In this document: one piece after another, positions 16,961 to 27,400 of the stretch
Position numbering within the stretch: the first letter of the stretch is position 1
Layout: every line of letters begins with the position of its first letter
Assembly: GCF_030263935.1 (NCBI RefSeq)
Contig: NZ_CP127162.1
Coordinates: forward strand, 3,605,501-3,669,500
Direction: 5' to 3'
Source: Paenibacillus polygoni
GTDB lineage: Bacteria; Bacillota; Bacilli; Paenibacillales; Paenibacillaceae
Length of the DNA stretch: 64,000 nucleotides
Position numbers and translations under genes: made by a program
Notes under the pieces: generated by a model
What the model saw: the letters and a program-made list of their open reading frames with translations, nothing else
Told to the model about the DNA's origin: nothing
Databases searched by the model: none

Positions 16961-18016
16961 ATGAGTAAAGTTAGAACCTCGCTGCTGATCATTACATTTT
17001 TACTAAGTGCGGTTTCCCATTACCTTCACTTTGACCCGCTTATTCAGTTTGTCCTATCCGCCATCGCGGTAGTCTTTGTAGCTGGATTTTTAGGAAAAGC
17101 CACAGAGAATGTAGCTCACTATGCAGGGGAACGACTAGGCGGATTTCTTAATGCTACTTTTGGAAATGCAGCCGAACTTATTATTGCGATCTTTCTCGTT
17201 AAAGAAGGTCTTTATGACATGGTCAAAGCAAGTTTGACCGGTTCCATTATCGGGAATTTACTGCTTGTGCTTGGTCTTAGCATCTTTCTTGGAGGCACCA
17301 AATTTAAGGTTCAGAATTTCAACCAATCCCTTGCGGGAATGAATGGTTCTCTCATGATTGTTGCCGTAATCGCACTGTTTGTCCCGGCTGTGTTTTTTAA
17401 TACGCATACGATTACTGTCCCTCAAACCGAAACCTTGAGTCTCATTGTAGCTGGTATTCTTATTGTTAGCTATATTGCTTGGATCATTTTCTCGATGATT
17501 ACACATAAGGACATCCTCACAGAGAACGTTGCTGAAGGAGAAGATCATGAGGAGCCTGCTTGGTCTAAGAAAAAATCAATTGCTTATCTTGTACTCGCTA
17601 CAGTAATGGTTGCTTTTGTCAGTGAATGGCTTGTTGGAACGCTCGAAACCCTGACTGTTCGATTTGGTCTTAGTGAAATCTTTGTCGGTGCATTCCTGGT
17701 AGCGATCGTAGGTAACGCAGCGGAACACAGTGCAGCAGTCCTGCTCGCTATGAAAAACAAAATCGGAGCAGCTGTTGAGATTGCAGTAGGCAGCAGTTTG
17801 CAAATTGCGTTGTTTGTCGCACCTGTACTCGTCTTCACTAGTTTCTTTTTTGGAAACACCATGGACATCGTATTTACTACCATTGAACTCGTAGCCATTG
17901 GCGTTGCCGTATTTATCTCCAAATCGATTATTCAAGATGGATCTACTAACTGGTACGAAGGGCTTCTTCTTATGGCTGTTTATGCAATTCTTGGTGTATC
18001 ATTCTTCTTGATTTAG
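16961..18016 (+). CDS. Calcium/proton antiporter (CaCA family, CAX type)
   Basis: Inner-membrane cation exchanger, 351 residues, about eleven membrane spans. The two inverted alpha repeats are evident: GGFLNATFGNAAELIIAIFLVKEG (N-half) and GAFLVAIVGNAAEHSAAVLLAMKNK (C-half), with the conserved GNAAE acidic residues. An acidic cytoplasmic loop (ENVAEGEDHEEPAW) separates the halves. Closest functional model is B. subtilis ChaA/YfkE. The start follows AAAAAAGGAG. The leader holds a 13-bp repeat and a possible leader peptide. Confidence 0.88.
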   Translation: MSKVRTSLLIITFLLSAVSHYLHFDPLIQFVLSAIAVVFVAGFLGKATENVAHYAGERLGGFLNATFGNAAELIIAIFLVKEGLYDMVKASLTGSIIGNLLLVLGLSIFLGGTKFKVQNFNQSLAGMNGSLMIVAVIALFVPAVFFNTHTITVPQTETLSLIVAGILIVSYIAWIIFSMITHKDILTENVAEGEDHEEPAWSKKKSIAYLVLATVMVAFVSEWLVGTLETLTVRFGLSEIFVGAFLVAIVGNAAEHSAAVLLAMKNKIGAAVEIAVGSSLQIALFVAPVLVFTSFFFGNTMDIVFTTIELVAIGVAVFISKSIIQDGSTNWYEGLLLMAVYAILGVSFFLI

Positions 18017-18031
18017 GCTTATATACAAAAA

Positions 18032-18058
18032 AAGCATGCATCACTAATCTGCATGCTT
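18032..18058 (-). terminator. Terminator after ylaN
   Basis: AAGCATGCA/TGCATGCTT with a 9-nt loop. A run of seven T on the minus strand serves ylaN; on the plus strand the U-tract is poor, but the hairpin may also stop the antiporter transcript. Confidence 0.75.
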
Positions 18059-18079
18059 CTATGAAAAGATGCCAGGAGT

Positions 18080-18376
18080 TTACTCCTGGTTTCCTTTTTT
18101 ATTAAGTGCCTCGTACAGGACAGCAAGATTACGTTCAAGGTTGTTTACCAACTGTTTACCTGTATCGACCGGAAGAAGACCTGCACGCACTGCAAAATCG
18201 ACTTCTTTTGAGAATCCGAACACTTGCGTATCCAGTACTTCCTCATAGAGAGGGCAATAACGGGTTGCCAGATTCTCCATCTGAACTTGAATCAGTTTTT
18301 CTATTTTATATGCATCTTCTTCAAGAAGACGGATTGCTTTGGAATTAAGTTGTTCTTGCAGATCTGATGAAGTCAT
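18080..18376 (-). CDS. ylaN: YlaN family protein (DUF1507), Fur-associated iron regulator
   Basis: 98 residues. The family core MENLATRYCPLYEEVLDTQVFGFSKEVDFAVRAGLL matches B. subtilis YlaN almost residue for residue. YlaN homologues bind iron and Fur and relieve Fur repression during iron limitation (recent family knowledge). The conserved Cys in RYCPLYEE is present. It is monocistronic, close to ftsW as in Bacillus. Confidence 0.88.
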   Translation of the reverse strand: MTSSDLQEQLNSKAIRLLEEDAYKIEKLIQVQMENLATRYCPLYEEVLDTQVFGFSKEVDFAVRAGLLPVDTGKQLVNNLERNLAVLYEALNKKGNQE

Positions 18377-18462
18377 GCACTCTTCCCCCCTACGTCCAGA
18401 ATCTTGTACAACAATCTAATCTTAATATTAGACGAAAACCGTTCTCAATACAAGAAGCATCT

Positions 18463-18497
18463 AAAAAAAGCATCTTTGCCAGATTGGGCAAAGATGC
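18463..18497 (-). terminator. Terminator after the HPr-like gene
   Basis: GCATCTTTGCC/GGCAAAGATGC stem with a 6-nt loop, then TTTTTTT on the minus strand. Confidence 0.88.
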
Positions 18498-18516
18498 TTT
18501 TACTGCTGTATTGCTG

Positions 18517-18762
18517 TTATTCAGTTGCAAGCGAAACAGTTAGTCCATGTTTTTCAAATACTTCAAGTAACTCTTTCTTCGCTTCATCTGCATCTGGTCC
18601 ATGAACATGAAGTTCATAGTTTTTTCCGCCAACAAGTGTGGTAAACAGTCCCAGAATGCTCTTCACATCAATGTACTTTGTGTCAGAGTGGAGTACGATG
18701 GAAGAAGCGAATTTGCTAGCCGTTTGCGCAATCTCCACCACTGCCGCGTTATTGTTCGACAT
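18517..18762 (-). CDS. HPr-like (Crh-type) protein lacking the phosphoryl-acceptor histidine
   Basis: An 81-residue HPr fold. AQTASKF, IDVKSILGLFTTLVGG and the GPDADEA...LLEVFEKHGL end align with HPr. Counting back from QTASK, the catalytic His15 position is Asn4, and the first strand plus the GIHARPA loop are missing. The regulatory Ser46 equivalent (VKSILG) is kept. It therefore cannot carry PEP-derived phosphate but could be phosphorylated by HPr kinase and act with CcpA, like Crh. The start is secure: GGAGGG just upstream. Not linked to other pts genes. Confidence 0.78.
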   Translation of the reverse strand: MSNNNAAVVEIAQTASKFASSIVLHSDTKYIDVKSILGLFTTLVGGKNYELHVHGPDADEAKKELLEVFEKHGLTVSLATE

Positions 18763-18877
18763 AGGAATCCCTCCGTCTAGTGTAAGAATATTCTACTCTT
18801 TATAACCACTAACAATATACATTGAATCCGCTTTCTTAGCAACTACATTTTCCATTTACTTGTCAGCAGCGTTTGTT

Positions 18878-19993
18878 TTAAACCAAGTTCTCAGGATTCA
18901 GTCCTTGCAGTTCCGGGATGACAAAAATTCCATCTTTACGGATCAGAACATCATCAAAATAAATCTCTCCACCGCCGTACTCTGGACGCTGAATAAGTAC
19001 CAGATCCCAGTGAATAGATGAAGTGTTTCCGTTATCTGTTACATCATATGCCTGACCTGGCGTAAAATGAAGACTTCCTGCAATCTTTTCATCAAACAGG
19101 ATGTCTTTCATCGGGTGCAGAATATGCGGATTAAATCCAATAGCAAATTCACCAATGTAACGTGCACCCTCATCTGTGTCCAAAATTTCATTGAGTCGTT
19201 TCGTATCATTACTTGTAGCTTCTACAATCTTACCGTTCTCAAAACGGAATTTAATATTCTCAAATGTAATCCCGTTGTATAACGTAGGTGTGTTATAGCT
19301 GATTGTTCCATTTACCGAATCGCGAACGGGTGCACTGTACACTTCTCCATCCGGAATGTTTTTCTCTCCCGCACATTTTTCTGCACCAATGGATTTAATA
19401 GAGAAATGAAGATCAGTTCCGGGGCTGACAATGCGGACTTTATCGGTTTTGCGCATGAGCTCAGCCAAGGGATCTTGTGCATTGTTCATTTTGGCATAAT
19501 CCAGATTACATACCTTGAAATAAAAATCTTCAAAAGCTTCTGTACTTGTATTGGCAAGCTGCGCCATACTTGCGTTCGGATAACGCAGAACTACCCATTT
19601 CGTACGCTTCACGCGTTCTTCGCTATGTACAGGGTGTGAATAGAGTGCATTGTACATTTTCATTTTTTCTTCAGGCACATCAGCGAGGTCATTCGCATTT
19701 TCACCAGCGCGGATTCCAATGTATCCATCCATAAGTTCCATGCGCTTTAGGTCAATCTCCGCCCATGTTTTCAGCTGTGCTTCTGTGGCACCCATCAGCA
19801 TAGAACGAAGTACCGTTTTATCAGTCAACTGAACAAACGCATTACCGCCGGCTTTACCGATTTCTTCAATAATAGCATTCAACAGGTCACGTTCTGAGCC
19901 GATCATCTCCACGAGAACATTTTCCCCTGGTTGTACATTTACAGAATATCCAACCAAATTTTGAGCAAGTTTTTGAATTCTTGGATCTTTCAT
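18878..19993 (-). CDS. M29-family aminopeptidase (AmpS/PepS type)
   Basis: Cytoplasmic metallo-aminopeptidase of 371 residues. Conserved stretches: VQPGENVLVEM, the PDGEVYSAPVRDSVNGTISY metal-binding region, GARYIGEFAIGFNPHI, and the HFTPGQAYDV...SSIHWDLVLIQRPEYGGGEIYFDD end, which supplies the His/Asp ligands. Monocistronic; standard length for the family. Confidence 0.88.
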   Translation of the reverse strand: MKDPRIQKLAQNLVGYSVNVQPGENVLVEMIGSERDLLNAIIEEIGKAGGNAFVQLTDKTVLRSMLMGATEAQLKTWAEIDLKRMELMDGYIGIRAGENANDLADVPEEKMKMYNALYSHPVHSEERVKRTKWVVLRYPNASMAQLANTSTEAFEDFYFKVCNLDYAKMNNAQDPLAELMRKTDKVRIVSPGTDLHFSIKSIGAEKCAGEKNIPDGEVYSAPVRDSVNGTISYNTPTLYNGITFENIKFRFENGKIVEATSNDTKRLNEILDTDEGARYIGEFAIGFNPHILHPMKDILFDEKIAGSLHFTPGQAYDVTDNGNTSSIHWDLVLIQRPEYGGGEIYFDDVLIRKDGIFVIPELQGLNPENLV

Positions 19994-20096
19994 CGTTATA
20001 TGTTGCCTCCTTCATGTAATAAAGCTTCTATCGTTGTCTAACATTTCCATTGTATCATGCAGTTTGTCTGATGGAATACTTCATGTCAGAATTCAG

Positions 20097-20903
20097 TTAC
20101 TTATAATGATCAAAATATACATCCGTCACAAGAAGTTCCTTTTTAGGGGCTCCTTCTGCTTCCTCGTAACGGATCTCACTTTCAGAAGACAATCTCAGAG
20201 GAAGATTCGTTCTTTTATCAATGAGCAAATGATATACGAGTGTAGCTTGTGCCCTTGTCAGATAATCCTCCAGCTGACTTTTCTGCTGTTCATACAGGGT
20301 ATTCAGTTCCTTCAAACATTCACTGCGTTTATCATTAGGAACCGTACTCGTGAGAGACGGAAGTTCACTCTGAAGTTCCTGCATTTCCTCTTCAAGCTGA
20401 TTACTCAGATACATTACTGCTTCTTCACCTTCAAGTTCAATTCTAATCATTTGTTTCCCTCTTGGGACACCATACTCTGTACGAAACGTTTTGTTTTTTG
20501 TTTGTTCAATAGCTTCTAATTGGGCTACCGGATTCCATCGGGCTAGAGATGGTTTTGTCCCATCTAAAGACTCCGCTTTCCACTCTTTATTCACTCTTTT
20601 CAAAGTCAGTGACCTTGTTTTTGTGTCGGAACTGCTCGGAGATAAATAACTCTCAATAACGACCTCATTATGATTTTTGAGCGTACCAGAATACTGATAT
20701 TCCGTATCAAATAATCCATGATCATCCGTTCGAATGGCCGCTTTCCCGCGAAACTTCATCTCTTCTTTACCAGCTAACCCTGTTAATGCACGTTGAAAGA
20801 TTTCTTTCGGGTCCTCCTGATACCTGTAAGCACAGCCCGTTCCCCAGGACAGAACAGCGGTGCATAGGATTGCCATCAAGAAACGATATAATGATCTGCA
20901 CAT
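20097..20903 (-). CDS. Lipoprotein of unknown function
   Basis: About 268 residues with a signal peptide (MCRSLYRFLMAILCTAVLSWGTGC) ending in a lipobox-like WGTGC, so it is expected on the outer face of the membrane. The mature part looks like a beta-rich LolA/LppX-type carrier (repeated amphipathic strands such as KFRGKAAIRTDDHGLF and NHNEVVIESYLS), with a helical segment near 170-215. No known family was recognised. The start at 20903 follows AGGAAAGG; a start at 20924 is also possible. A 75-bp gap separates it from the GGDEF gene upstream. Confidence 0.65.
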   Translation of the reverse strand: MCRSLYRFLMAILCTAVLSWGTGCAYRYQEDPKEIFQRALTGLAGKEEMKFRGKAAIRTDDHGLFDTEYQYSGTLKNHNEVVIESYLSPSSSDTKTRSLTLKRVNKEWKAESLDGTKPSLARWNPVAQLEAIEQTKNKTFRTEYGVPRGKQMIRIELEGEEAVMYLSNQLEEEMQELQSELPSLTSTVPNDKRSECLKELNTLYEQQKSQLEDYLTRAQATLVYHLLIDKRTNLPLRLSSESEIRYEEAEGAPKKELLVTDVYFDHYK

Positions 20904-20962
20904 ACCAACCCAACCTTTCCTCATTTATTGTTAGGTTGGCCTCCGTGTACGACTTGTATCCA

Positions 20963-20999
20963 TAAAAAAGAGCGTCCTCCTTTTTAAAGGAAGCGCTCC
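20963..20999 (-). terminator. Terminator after the GGDEF gene
   Basis: GGAGCGCTTCCTTT...AAAGGAGGACGCTC then TTTTTT on the minus strand, directly after the stop codon. Confidence 0.75.
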
Positions 21000-23000
21000 T
21001 TATCTGTTCCTATTTTTATTCTCTATACATACCCGATTTCTACCGCTGTTCTTAGCTTCATATAAAGCCATATCTGCACGGTAGAACAGCGATTCAACAC
21101 TGACTTGATCATCAAGCCAGCACCATTCTCCAATTCCGCAGGATACCGTAATCGCTGGAGAAGTTCGCCTTGAAATTTGCACCCGGATGTTCTCTGCAAT
21201 GAAGAGCGCTTGCTGCGCACTGACCTGAGGTAAATAAATGGCCATCTCTTCCCCGCCCCATCTGGCACACAGGTCATCTGGGCCTCCATTTTCGCGAATA
21301 ACGGCACTTACCTGGGTAAGTACTTGATCGCCGATCTGATGACCGTACGAATCATTTACTTGTTTGAAATCATCCAGATCAATGACGATCAGTGAACCAC
21401 AAAAATCACTGCTCTGTCTTTCTTCTATCATTCGGTCCACATAGTGCCTTACGTATAAACCCGTTAAGGCGTCGACTATTGCGAGTCTCTTCACTTCGGC
21501 ATGAAGAGTAGCATTCGTAACCGCAAGTCCAATATGAACACCCAGCATATCCATGAAACGAAAGTTATCGTAAGAGAAAAACTGTTTATTCTGATGTGTT
21601 ACTAAAATAGCGCCTTCAACCTGTCCGTTTATGCGTAAAGGTACGGCCATCATCGATTTGGAGTTTGTGATTTCCATAAAAACAGAGCTTGGGCCGGTAT
21701 GTTTCTCATAGTCAAATATGATAACAGGTTCTCCTGTACGATACACCTCCCCGCTTATGCCGCTTAGCGAGTATTTCTCTTGTCCTAATGAAGGCAGCGT
21801 CGAATTCAGAACACGGAACTGCTGATCTTCCCGATCAAGCTTAAGGATACAGCAGGCTTTTGCCTTGAAAATACGCATTAGCTGCTGCACAGCATATTCA
21901 TAAATATCTGCCAGCTGCAAACTCTGATTTATTTTTTTGGTTAACTCATCTATCATTCGAAGTTCTTGAATGAGTGTGTTTGATTGCTGATGCATCTTGG
22001 CATTCTCATAAGCAGTTCCAGCCGTATCCGCCATCATGACGATTAGCTGGATATCTACATCCTCTATTACTTCTTTGGGAGTTTCAATATGGAAAACACC
22101 GTATGTCCCCTGCTTCCCTCTAAAAGGAATCCCAAATTCGTATTTTTCCAGCCCAAGCGGCTGAGAAATCATTCTTTCTTCTGTATAAGCCATAGCACAT
22201 ACCGGGTTGTACTGCCCTTGTAAATACAGCGGTTTAATCCGCGGATCTTCTGTAATTCCATCTTGGGACATGTACAGTGTCAGACGAGCTGCCGGGAATA
22301 GAAAAGCTACGCTTTCAAACACCTCTTGTAAAACGGTCTGAACATCCATTCGATCGTGCATCCGCTGTACAATTTGAAAGAGAATGGAACGTCGTCTGTT
22401 TTCTTTTTCTGTTGTTTTATGAATATGCAGCAAATCGGATAGAAAATGGTGCTCAAAATGACGGTAAAAAATAGACTGATAAAAAAGCTTTGCCGCTTCT
22501 AACACTTCGAGGATACCCTCTCTTACTTCTGGTACAGCGACGCACAAAACACCAAGCTGTTTTCCTTCAAGCCGCGTCTGGAGCGGAATGGTATATAACC
22601 GGTAATGCTTATATTCTGAAACTACGGACTGCTGTGGATATAGCTTGATATCGGTATCTACTTGCTCTAGTACTTGGAATACTGCTTCTTTTATAGGAGA
22701 AAAAAGTTCTCCGCTTTTAGCCACACATAATTTATTACTGTTCCACAGTGAAAACACCGCTTGCTTCAAAGAAGGGATACCCTGAACCTCATGATTCCAC
22801 TCCTTAAAAGCCTCACGGAGCAAACGATCATTATACGCAGAATCAAAAGTGCTTACATCTAAATGATACAACCACTCCTCTTTTTCGTTCCAATAACCTT
22901 GTTCTTCATGCAAAAGAGGAGGCGAAAAAGTTTGAATGCCTGGGTCGGAGTTCTTTACATTACGTGCATTATAAAAAGTGCTATGTAATTGTTCTGTCAT
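21000..23000 (-). CDS. Diguanylate cyclase with GAF domains
   Basis: 666-residue cytoplasmic protein. There are two GAF-like sensor regions (about 210-360; and about 365-510, with SLQLADIYEYAVQQLMRIF and GISGEVYRTGEPVIIFDYEKH), then a GGDEF domain starting at VDALTGLYVRHYVD. The A-site reads GGEEM (582-586): the acidic metal ligands are intact but the final Phe is Met, so activity is likely, not certain. The I-site position reads GPDD rather than RxxD, so product inhibition is not expected. The start at 23000 (MTEQLHSTF) follows AAAGGAG. Confidence 0.85.
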   Translation of the reverse strand: MTEQLHSTFYNARNVKNSDPGIQTFSPPLLHEEQGYWNEKEEWLYHLDVSTFDSAYNDRLLREAFKEWNHEVQGIPSLKQAVFSLWNSNKLCVAKSGELFSPIKEAVFQVLEQVDTDIKLYPQQSVVSEYKHYRLYTIPLQTRLEGKQLGVLCVAVPEVREGILEVLEAAKLFYQSIFYRHFEHHFLSDLLHIHKTTEKENRRRSILFQIVQRMHDRMDVQTVLQEVFESVAFLFPAARLTLYMSQDGITEDPRIKPLYLQGQYNPVCAMAYTEERMISQPLGLEKYEFGIPFRGKQGTYGVFHIETPKEVIEDVDIQLIVMMADTAGTAYENAKMHQQSNTLIQELRMIDELTKKINQSLQLADIYEYAVQQLMRIFKAKACCILKLDREDQQFRVLNSTLPSLGQEKYSLSGISGEVYRTGEPVIIFDYEKHTGPSSVFMEITNSKSMMAVPLRINGQVEGAILVTHQNKQFFSYDNFRFMDMLGVHIGLAVTNATLHAEVKRLAIVDALTGLYVRHYVDRMIEERQSSDFCGSLIVIDLDDFKQVNDSYGHQIGDQVLTQVSAVIRENGGPDDLCARWGGEEMAIYLPQVSAQQALFIAENIRVQISRRTSPAITVSCGIGEWCWLDDQVSVESLFYRADMALYEAKNSGRNRVCIENKNRNR

Positions 23001-23266
23001 ATAGGCGCTCCTTTGCACCTTTGGTAACCCAGCAAGTAACGGGTCAGGGCCAAAAGGCATGGTCGATTCATATCACATGAATGTGTCTACGATCATCTTA
23101 TTTTCTTACTTTTTAATATTAAAGTATTTGATGGCTTAAATTTAAGATACAATCTATATTACTCTCTTTACAGATACTTTGCACCTTTTTAAAAGAAATC
23201 GGTACTATATTTTTAGGTCTAATTACCTATCGACAAAAACAGACGAAATTCTACTTTGTCATTCTC

Positions 23267-23294
23267 TTGACTTCGCACTCTAATTTAATATAAT
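23267..23294 (+). promoter_or_regulatory. Sigma-A promoter of rpsD
   Basis: TTGACT (23267-23272), 16-bp spacer, TATAAT (23289-23294). It lies about 200 bp upstream of rpsD, leaving a long leader. The rest of the 492-bp gap between the GGDEF gene and rpsD shows no gene. Confidence 0.75.
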
Positions 23295-23301
23295 ATATAT
23301 T

Positions 23302-23492
23302 GTTGAACAAGACTGTTATGGTCTTAAATTTGGGCGTAACGTTGTGTCACCCTCACAGCTCTTTGTTGCTGATTGAACAGCGGCTGAACTTTTCAATCGG
23401 TTGTATACCTCAAATAACAGGTAATACGAAACAAAAAGCGGCGCAAATAGAGCCCCATCTGATAATTTATAATAAAAGGAGTTACTCTAAAC
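23302..23492 (+). promoter_or_regulatory. Long rpsD leader, candidate S4 autoregulatory element
   Basis: About 190 nt of untranslated leader between the promoter and rpsD. It contains several short complementary blocks (for example GCTGATTGAACAGC). In B. subtilis, S4 binds its own leader to repress translation. That this leader does the same is inference; no consensus structure was folded. Confidence 0.4.
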
Positions 23493-24095
23493 ATGGCACG
23501 TTACACTGGTCCTAAATTTAAATTAAGTCGCCGTCTCGGCATCTCTCTCAGCGGTACAGGTAAAGAATTGGCAAAACGCCCTTTCCCTCCTGGCCAACAT
23601 GGTCCTAACCAACGGAGAAAAATCAGCAACTACGGTATGCAACTTCAAGAAAAGCAAAAATTGCGCCACATGTACGGTTTGGGTGAAAAGCAGTTCCGTA
23701 CTTTGTTCGCTAAAGCACAAAAAATGCAAGGTATCGCTGGTGAGAACTTCATGTTCCTACTAGAATGCCGTCTTGACAACTTGGTTTACCGTCTTGGTTT
23801 TGCTAACTCCCGTGCAGGAGCACGTCAATTGGTATCTCACGGACACATTACTGTTAACGGTAAAAAAGTAGACATCGCGTCTTACGCAGTAAACATTGGT
23901 GATGTAATTGGTCTGCGTGAAAAATCTCGCAACCTTTCTTCTGTAAAAGAAGCGATTGCAAATCGTTCACACCTTCCTGCTTACCTTGAGTACAACGAAG
24001 CAGCTCTTGAAGGCAGATTTATCCGTCTTCCAGAACGCGCTGAGCTTTCTCAAGATATCGACGAGAAACAAATCGTTGAGTTCTACAACCGTTAA
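23493..24095 (+). CDS. rpsD: 30S ribosomal protein S4
   Basis: Primary 16S rRNA-binding protein that nucleates 30S assembly and contributes to fidelity. 200 residues. Typical start [22 protein letters not shown] motif, and an S4 RNA-binding domain ([35 protein letters not shown]). It is a stand-alone gene as in Bacillus, behind AAAAGGAG, with a strong promoter and terminator. Highly biased codon use relative to neighbours fits high expression. Confidence 0.98.
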   Translation: MARYTGPKFKLSRRLGISLSGTGKELAKRPFPPGQHGPNQRRKISNYGMQLQEKQKLRHMYGLGEKQFRTLFAKAQKMQGIAGENFMFLLECRLDNLVYRLGFANSRAGARQLVSHGHITVNGKKVDIASYAVNIGDVIGLREKSRNLSSVKEAIANRSHLPAYLEYNEAALEGRFIRLPERAELSQDIDEKQIVEFYNR

Positions 24096-24112
24096 GATCT
24101 GAGTCAAGCTTT

Positions 24113-24143
24113 AAATCCCCTGCGCTTTATGCCAGGGGATTTA
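24113..24143 (+). terminator. Terminator after rpsD
   Basis: AAATCCCCTG/CAGGGGATTT hairpin starting 18 bp after the stop codon. Confidence 0.85.
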
Positions 24144-24177
24144 CTATATGAGAAAAAACTACAGATGAGAACAAGAA

Positions 24178-24213
24178 CACACCCGATCCGTATGAATGGT
24201 TCGGGTGTTTTTA
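24178..24213 (+). terminator. Second hairpin downstream of rpsD
   Basis: ACACCCGAtCC/GGtTCGGGTGT with TTTTTA; a back-up terminator. The remainder of the 360-bp gap to the PBP gene holds only its promoter. Confidence 0.7.
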
Positions 24214-24399
24214 TTTCATTTTTATAAAGATCTTATTTTGGTATAGGAGCCGGATAAGCAAGATTTCTCCTGTGTTAGGCTCGCTCATTTATGTGAATGC
24301 TATACCATAAATCAACAGATTTACCCTCAAATAGGGTCTTAGAAGTACATAATCCGAGCAAGGATGTCAATTTCCGCTCCTTCCCACCATTTGCGGGGA

Positions 24400-24426
24400 T
24401 TCAAATGCCTTAATTTATGCTATAAT
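24400..24426 (+). promoter_or_regulatory. Extended -10 promoter of the PBP1 gene
   Basis: TATAAT at 24421-24426 preceded by TGC (extended -10), with a weak TTCAAA 15 bp upstream; about 30 bp ahead of the start codon. Confidence 0.45.
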
Positions 24427-24455
24427 AATGCCTGTTAAAAGGAGGAAAGCATTTG

Positions 24456-27400
24456 ATGGTTGATGATCAGAATAAAAAACCTGAAGAGAAGCCTTCCCGC
24501 AATCGTTTTTTCCGCAGGCTGGGTAGCTTTGTGAAGTGGGCTTTCATATTAGGCATTATGGGTGTTCTATTTGCAGGTGGTGCACTAACAGGCTACATAG
24601 CTTCTATTGTAAAAGACGAACCCGTTCGATCAAGAGCTGAAATTGAGCAAGCGATAGGGGAAAATGCACTGACGGGCTTTGCTTATTTCGCTGACGGGTC
24701 TCCCATAGGTCAGCTTCGGACTGAGGAGGATCGGCGAATCGTAGAATTTGAGGATATCCCTCAAAAGGTAATAGATGCAGTGGTATCGATTGAGGATGAT
24801 TCATTCTATGAGCATAAAGGTGTCGACATAACAGGAACACTTCGTGCAGTAAAGGAACGAGTACTAAACGAACCCGTACAAACGGGAGGCAGTACCCTCA
24901 CTCAGCAATTAGCTAGAAGAGTATTCCTTAATCTGGACAAAACAGAGGACCGAAAAGTAAAAGAGATCTTATTGTCCCTTCGATTGGAAAGATTTCTAAC
25001 GAAAGATGAAATTATAACAGCCTATCTAAATAAGGTTCCTTTCGGAAATGGCTCAAGCGGATATAATGTGTATGGCATTAAAGCCGCTGCCAAGGGGATT
25101 TTTAATATTAACGATCTCAATGATTTAAACATTGCGCAAGCTGCCTATTTAGCAGGCCTTCCGCAGCTCCCCTCTTCTTATTCTGCTTTTAACGGAAAAG
25201 GGGACTTCAACGAGAAGAACTTTAATAATGCGCTAGAGCGTCAAGAACGTGTTCTTGGACGAATGCTTGCCCTTGGTAAGATTACGCAAAGTGAATATGA
25301 TGAGGCAATTGCTTTTGATATCAAGTCTTCGCTTGCACCAAAAGTAGCCAAGGCATACAATACTTATCCTTATCTGATGCTGGAAACGGAACGCCAAGCT
25401 GCAAAGGTTCTGATGGAAGTACTTTATCCAGAAGCTTCAGAAAACGGTGAAACTACCGCTGAACAATTGGAAGAGGCTCAGATTCAGCTGCGTACCGGCG
25501 GTTACCGGGTGTATACGACAATTAACAAAACGGTATACAAAACGATGCGCTCGATCGCTGAAGATGACAGTAATTTCTCTGCCTACGATGAAAACAAAGG
25601 TCTTGAACAAACGGCATCGATGATGATCGATCATAAAACTGGGAAAATCCTTGGTATGATTGAAGGCCGTGATTTTAACGTAGAGAATATGAACTATGCT
25701 ACTCAGATGGTGAGACAACCTGGTTCTGCAATGAAGCCGATTGCTGCCTATCTTCCTGCCTTAGAACAAGGTTTGATTCAGCCGGCATCCATTATTGATG
25801 ACTCACCGATTATTCTGAAAGACGGCAGCAAAGGATTCCACATTCCTAAGAACAGTAACGGAAGATACAGCGGGCTTGTTACCGCAAGATACGCACTAAA
25901 TCAGTCTCTCAACGTTCCTGCCCTGAAATTATTTAATGAAGAAGTAGGAATGGAGAAAGCTTGGGATTTCGCTAAGAGTCTCGGAATTACTACACTTACT
26001 GAAAACGACTATAAGAACGCAACAACAGGCGTACTCGGAGGTCTAACTCATGGTGTAACCGTAGAAGAATTAACAAATGCTTATGGTGCAATTGCGAATA
26101 ATGGAGTATTCCATGATGCCTATATGATTGAAAAAATCGTAGATTATAAAGGGAACATTGTATACAGCCACAAAGCAGAGCCTAAGCAAGTTTTCTCTGA
26201 ACAAACGGCTTATCTGATGACCGATATGCTCCGTACTGCCATCTCAGATGGAACAGGAAAAGTTGTAAAAAACAACTTTAATAAATATGGCGATATTGCT
26301 ATCGCAGGTAAAACAGGAACTACCCAAAATTACGGCGATGTATGGTTCGAGGGATACACACCTGACGTTACACTCGGCGTATGGGTTGGTTATAAGACAC
26401 AGGCGAACACGCTGGAGACGAAATCTCAGAAAGAACGTGCTCGCAGGCTGTGGGCTAAGATTATGAACGAAGTTTCCGAACAGGAACCTGATTTGTTTAC
26501 AACCAAATCATTTACGAAGCCGGATGGGATCACAACGAAGACTGTATCCGCTTATAGCGGTAAACTTCCTACATCAGCTACAGATAAATTCGTGACCGAT
26601 CTATTTAATACCAAATATGTACCAACCGAATATGATGATGCGGTAGGCAAAGCGAAGTACATCACATATAACGGGGTAAACTATATTCCAAGAGATGAAA
26701 CACCTTCGGATATGCTGAAAGAACAAACCGTGGTGAAAAGAAAGCGTGCAATTTCCGATCTCATTAAGGATTTGCAAGCTGCATTCAAGAAAATGAGTTC
26801 ACATGAGCCGCTTTCCTATTATTTGCCTAGGGACGCAGATGACGATATGCCTACAGAAGTTGACCCTAGACGGGACGATGGCAGCGCTCCTGACGCCCCA
26901 GGGAACGTCAGAATAAGCGTAAATAATGATAAAGCGGTAATCACCTTTAGCCCAAGTTCAGCAAATGATGTCGTTGGTTACCGATTGTACCGCAGTACAA
27001 ACGGGGGTCCATTCCAGAATCAAGGCAAAGTCGTACTTGCAGGTAATCAAACCACCTTTACTTCCTATGCAGGCGGCGGTGCTCAGTTTTACATCGTAGC
27101 TGTGGACGTAGCAGGAAAAGAGTCTGCACCAAGCGCTATAGTCGGCAGTACGGTCACTGCTCCGCCACAGGAAGAAACACCAGATGAAGGCATCATTGAG
27201 GTTCCTGGTGAAGTGGTAGATCCGAATGACAATGCTGCTGAAGAGAATACAGATCCATCCGTTGCAGTTCCCTCTGCACCTAGCGGTGTGACTGCTGCAG
27301 CTACAGATCAAGGTATTACGATTTCTTGGGCTGCACAAGAGGGAGTATCGAGCTTCCATGTATACTACAGTGAAACGGGCGCGGAACCGTTTCATGAAGT

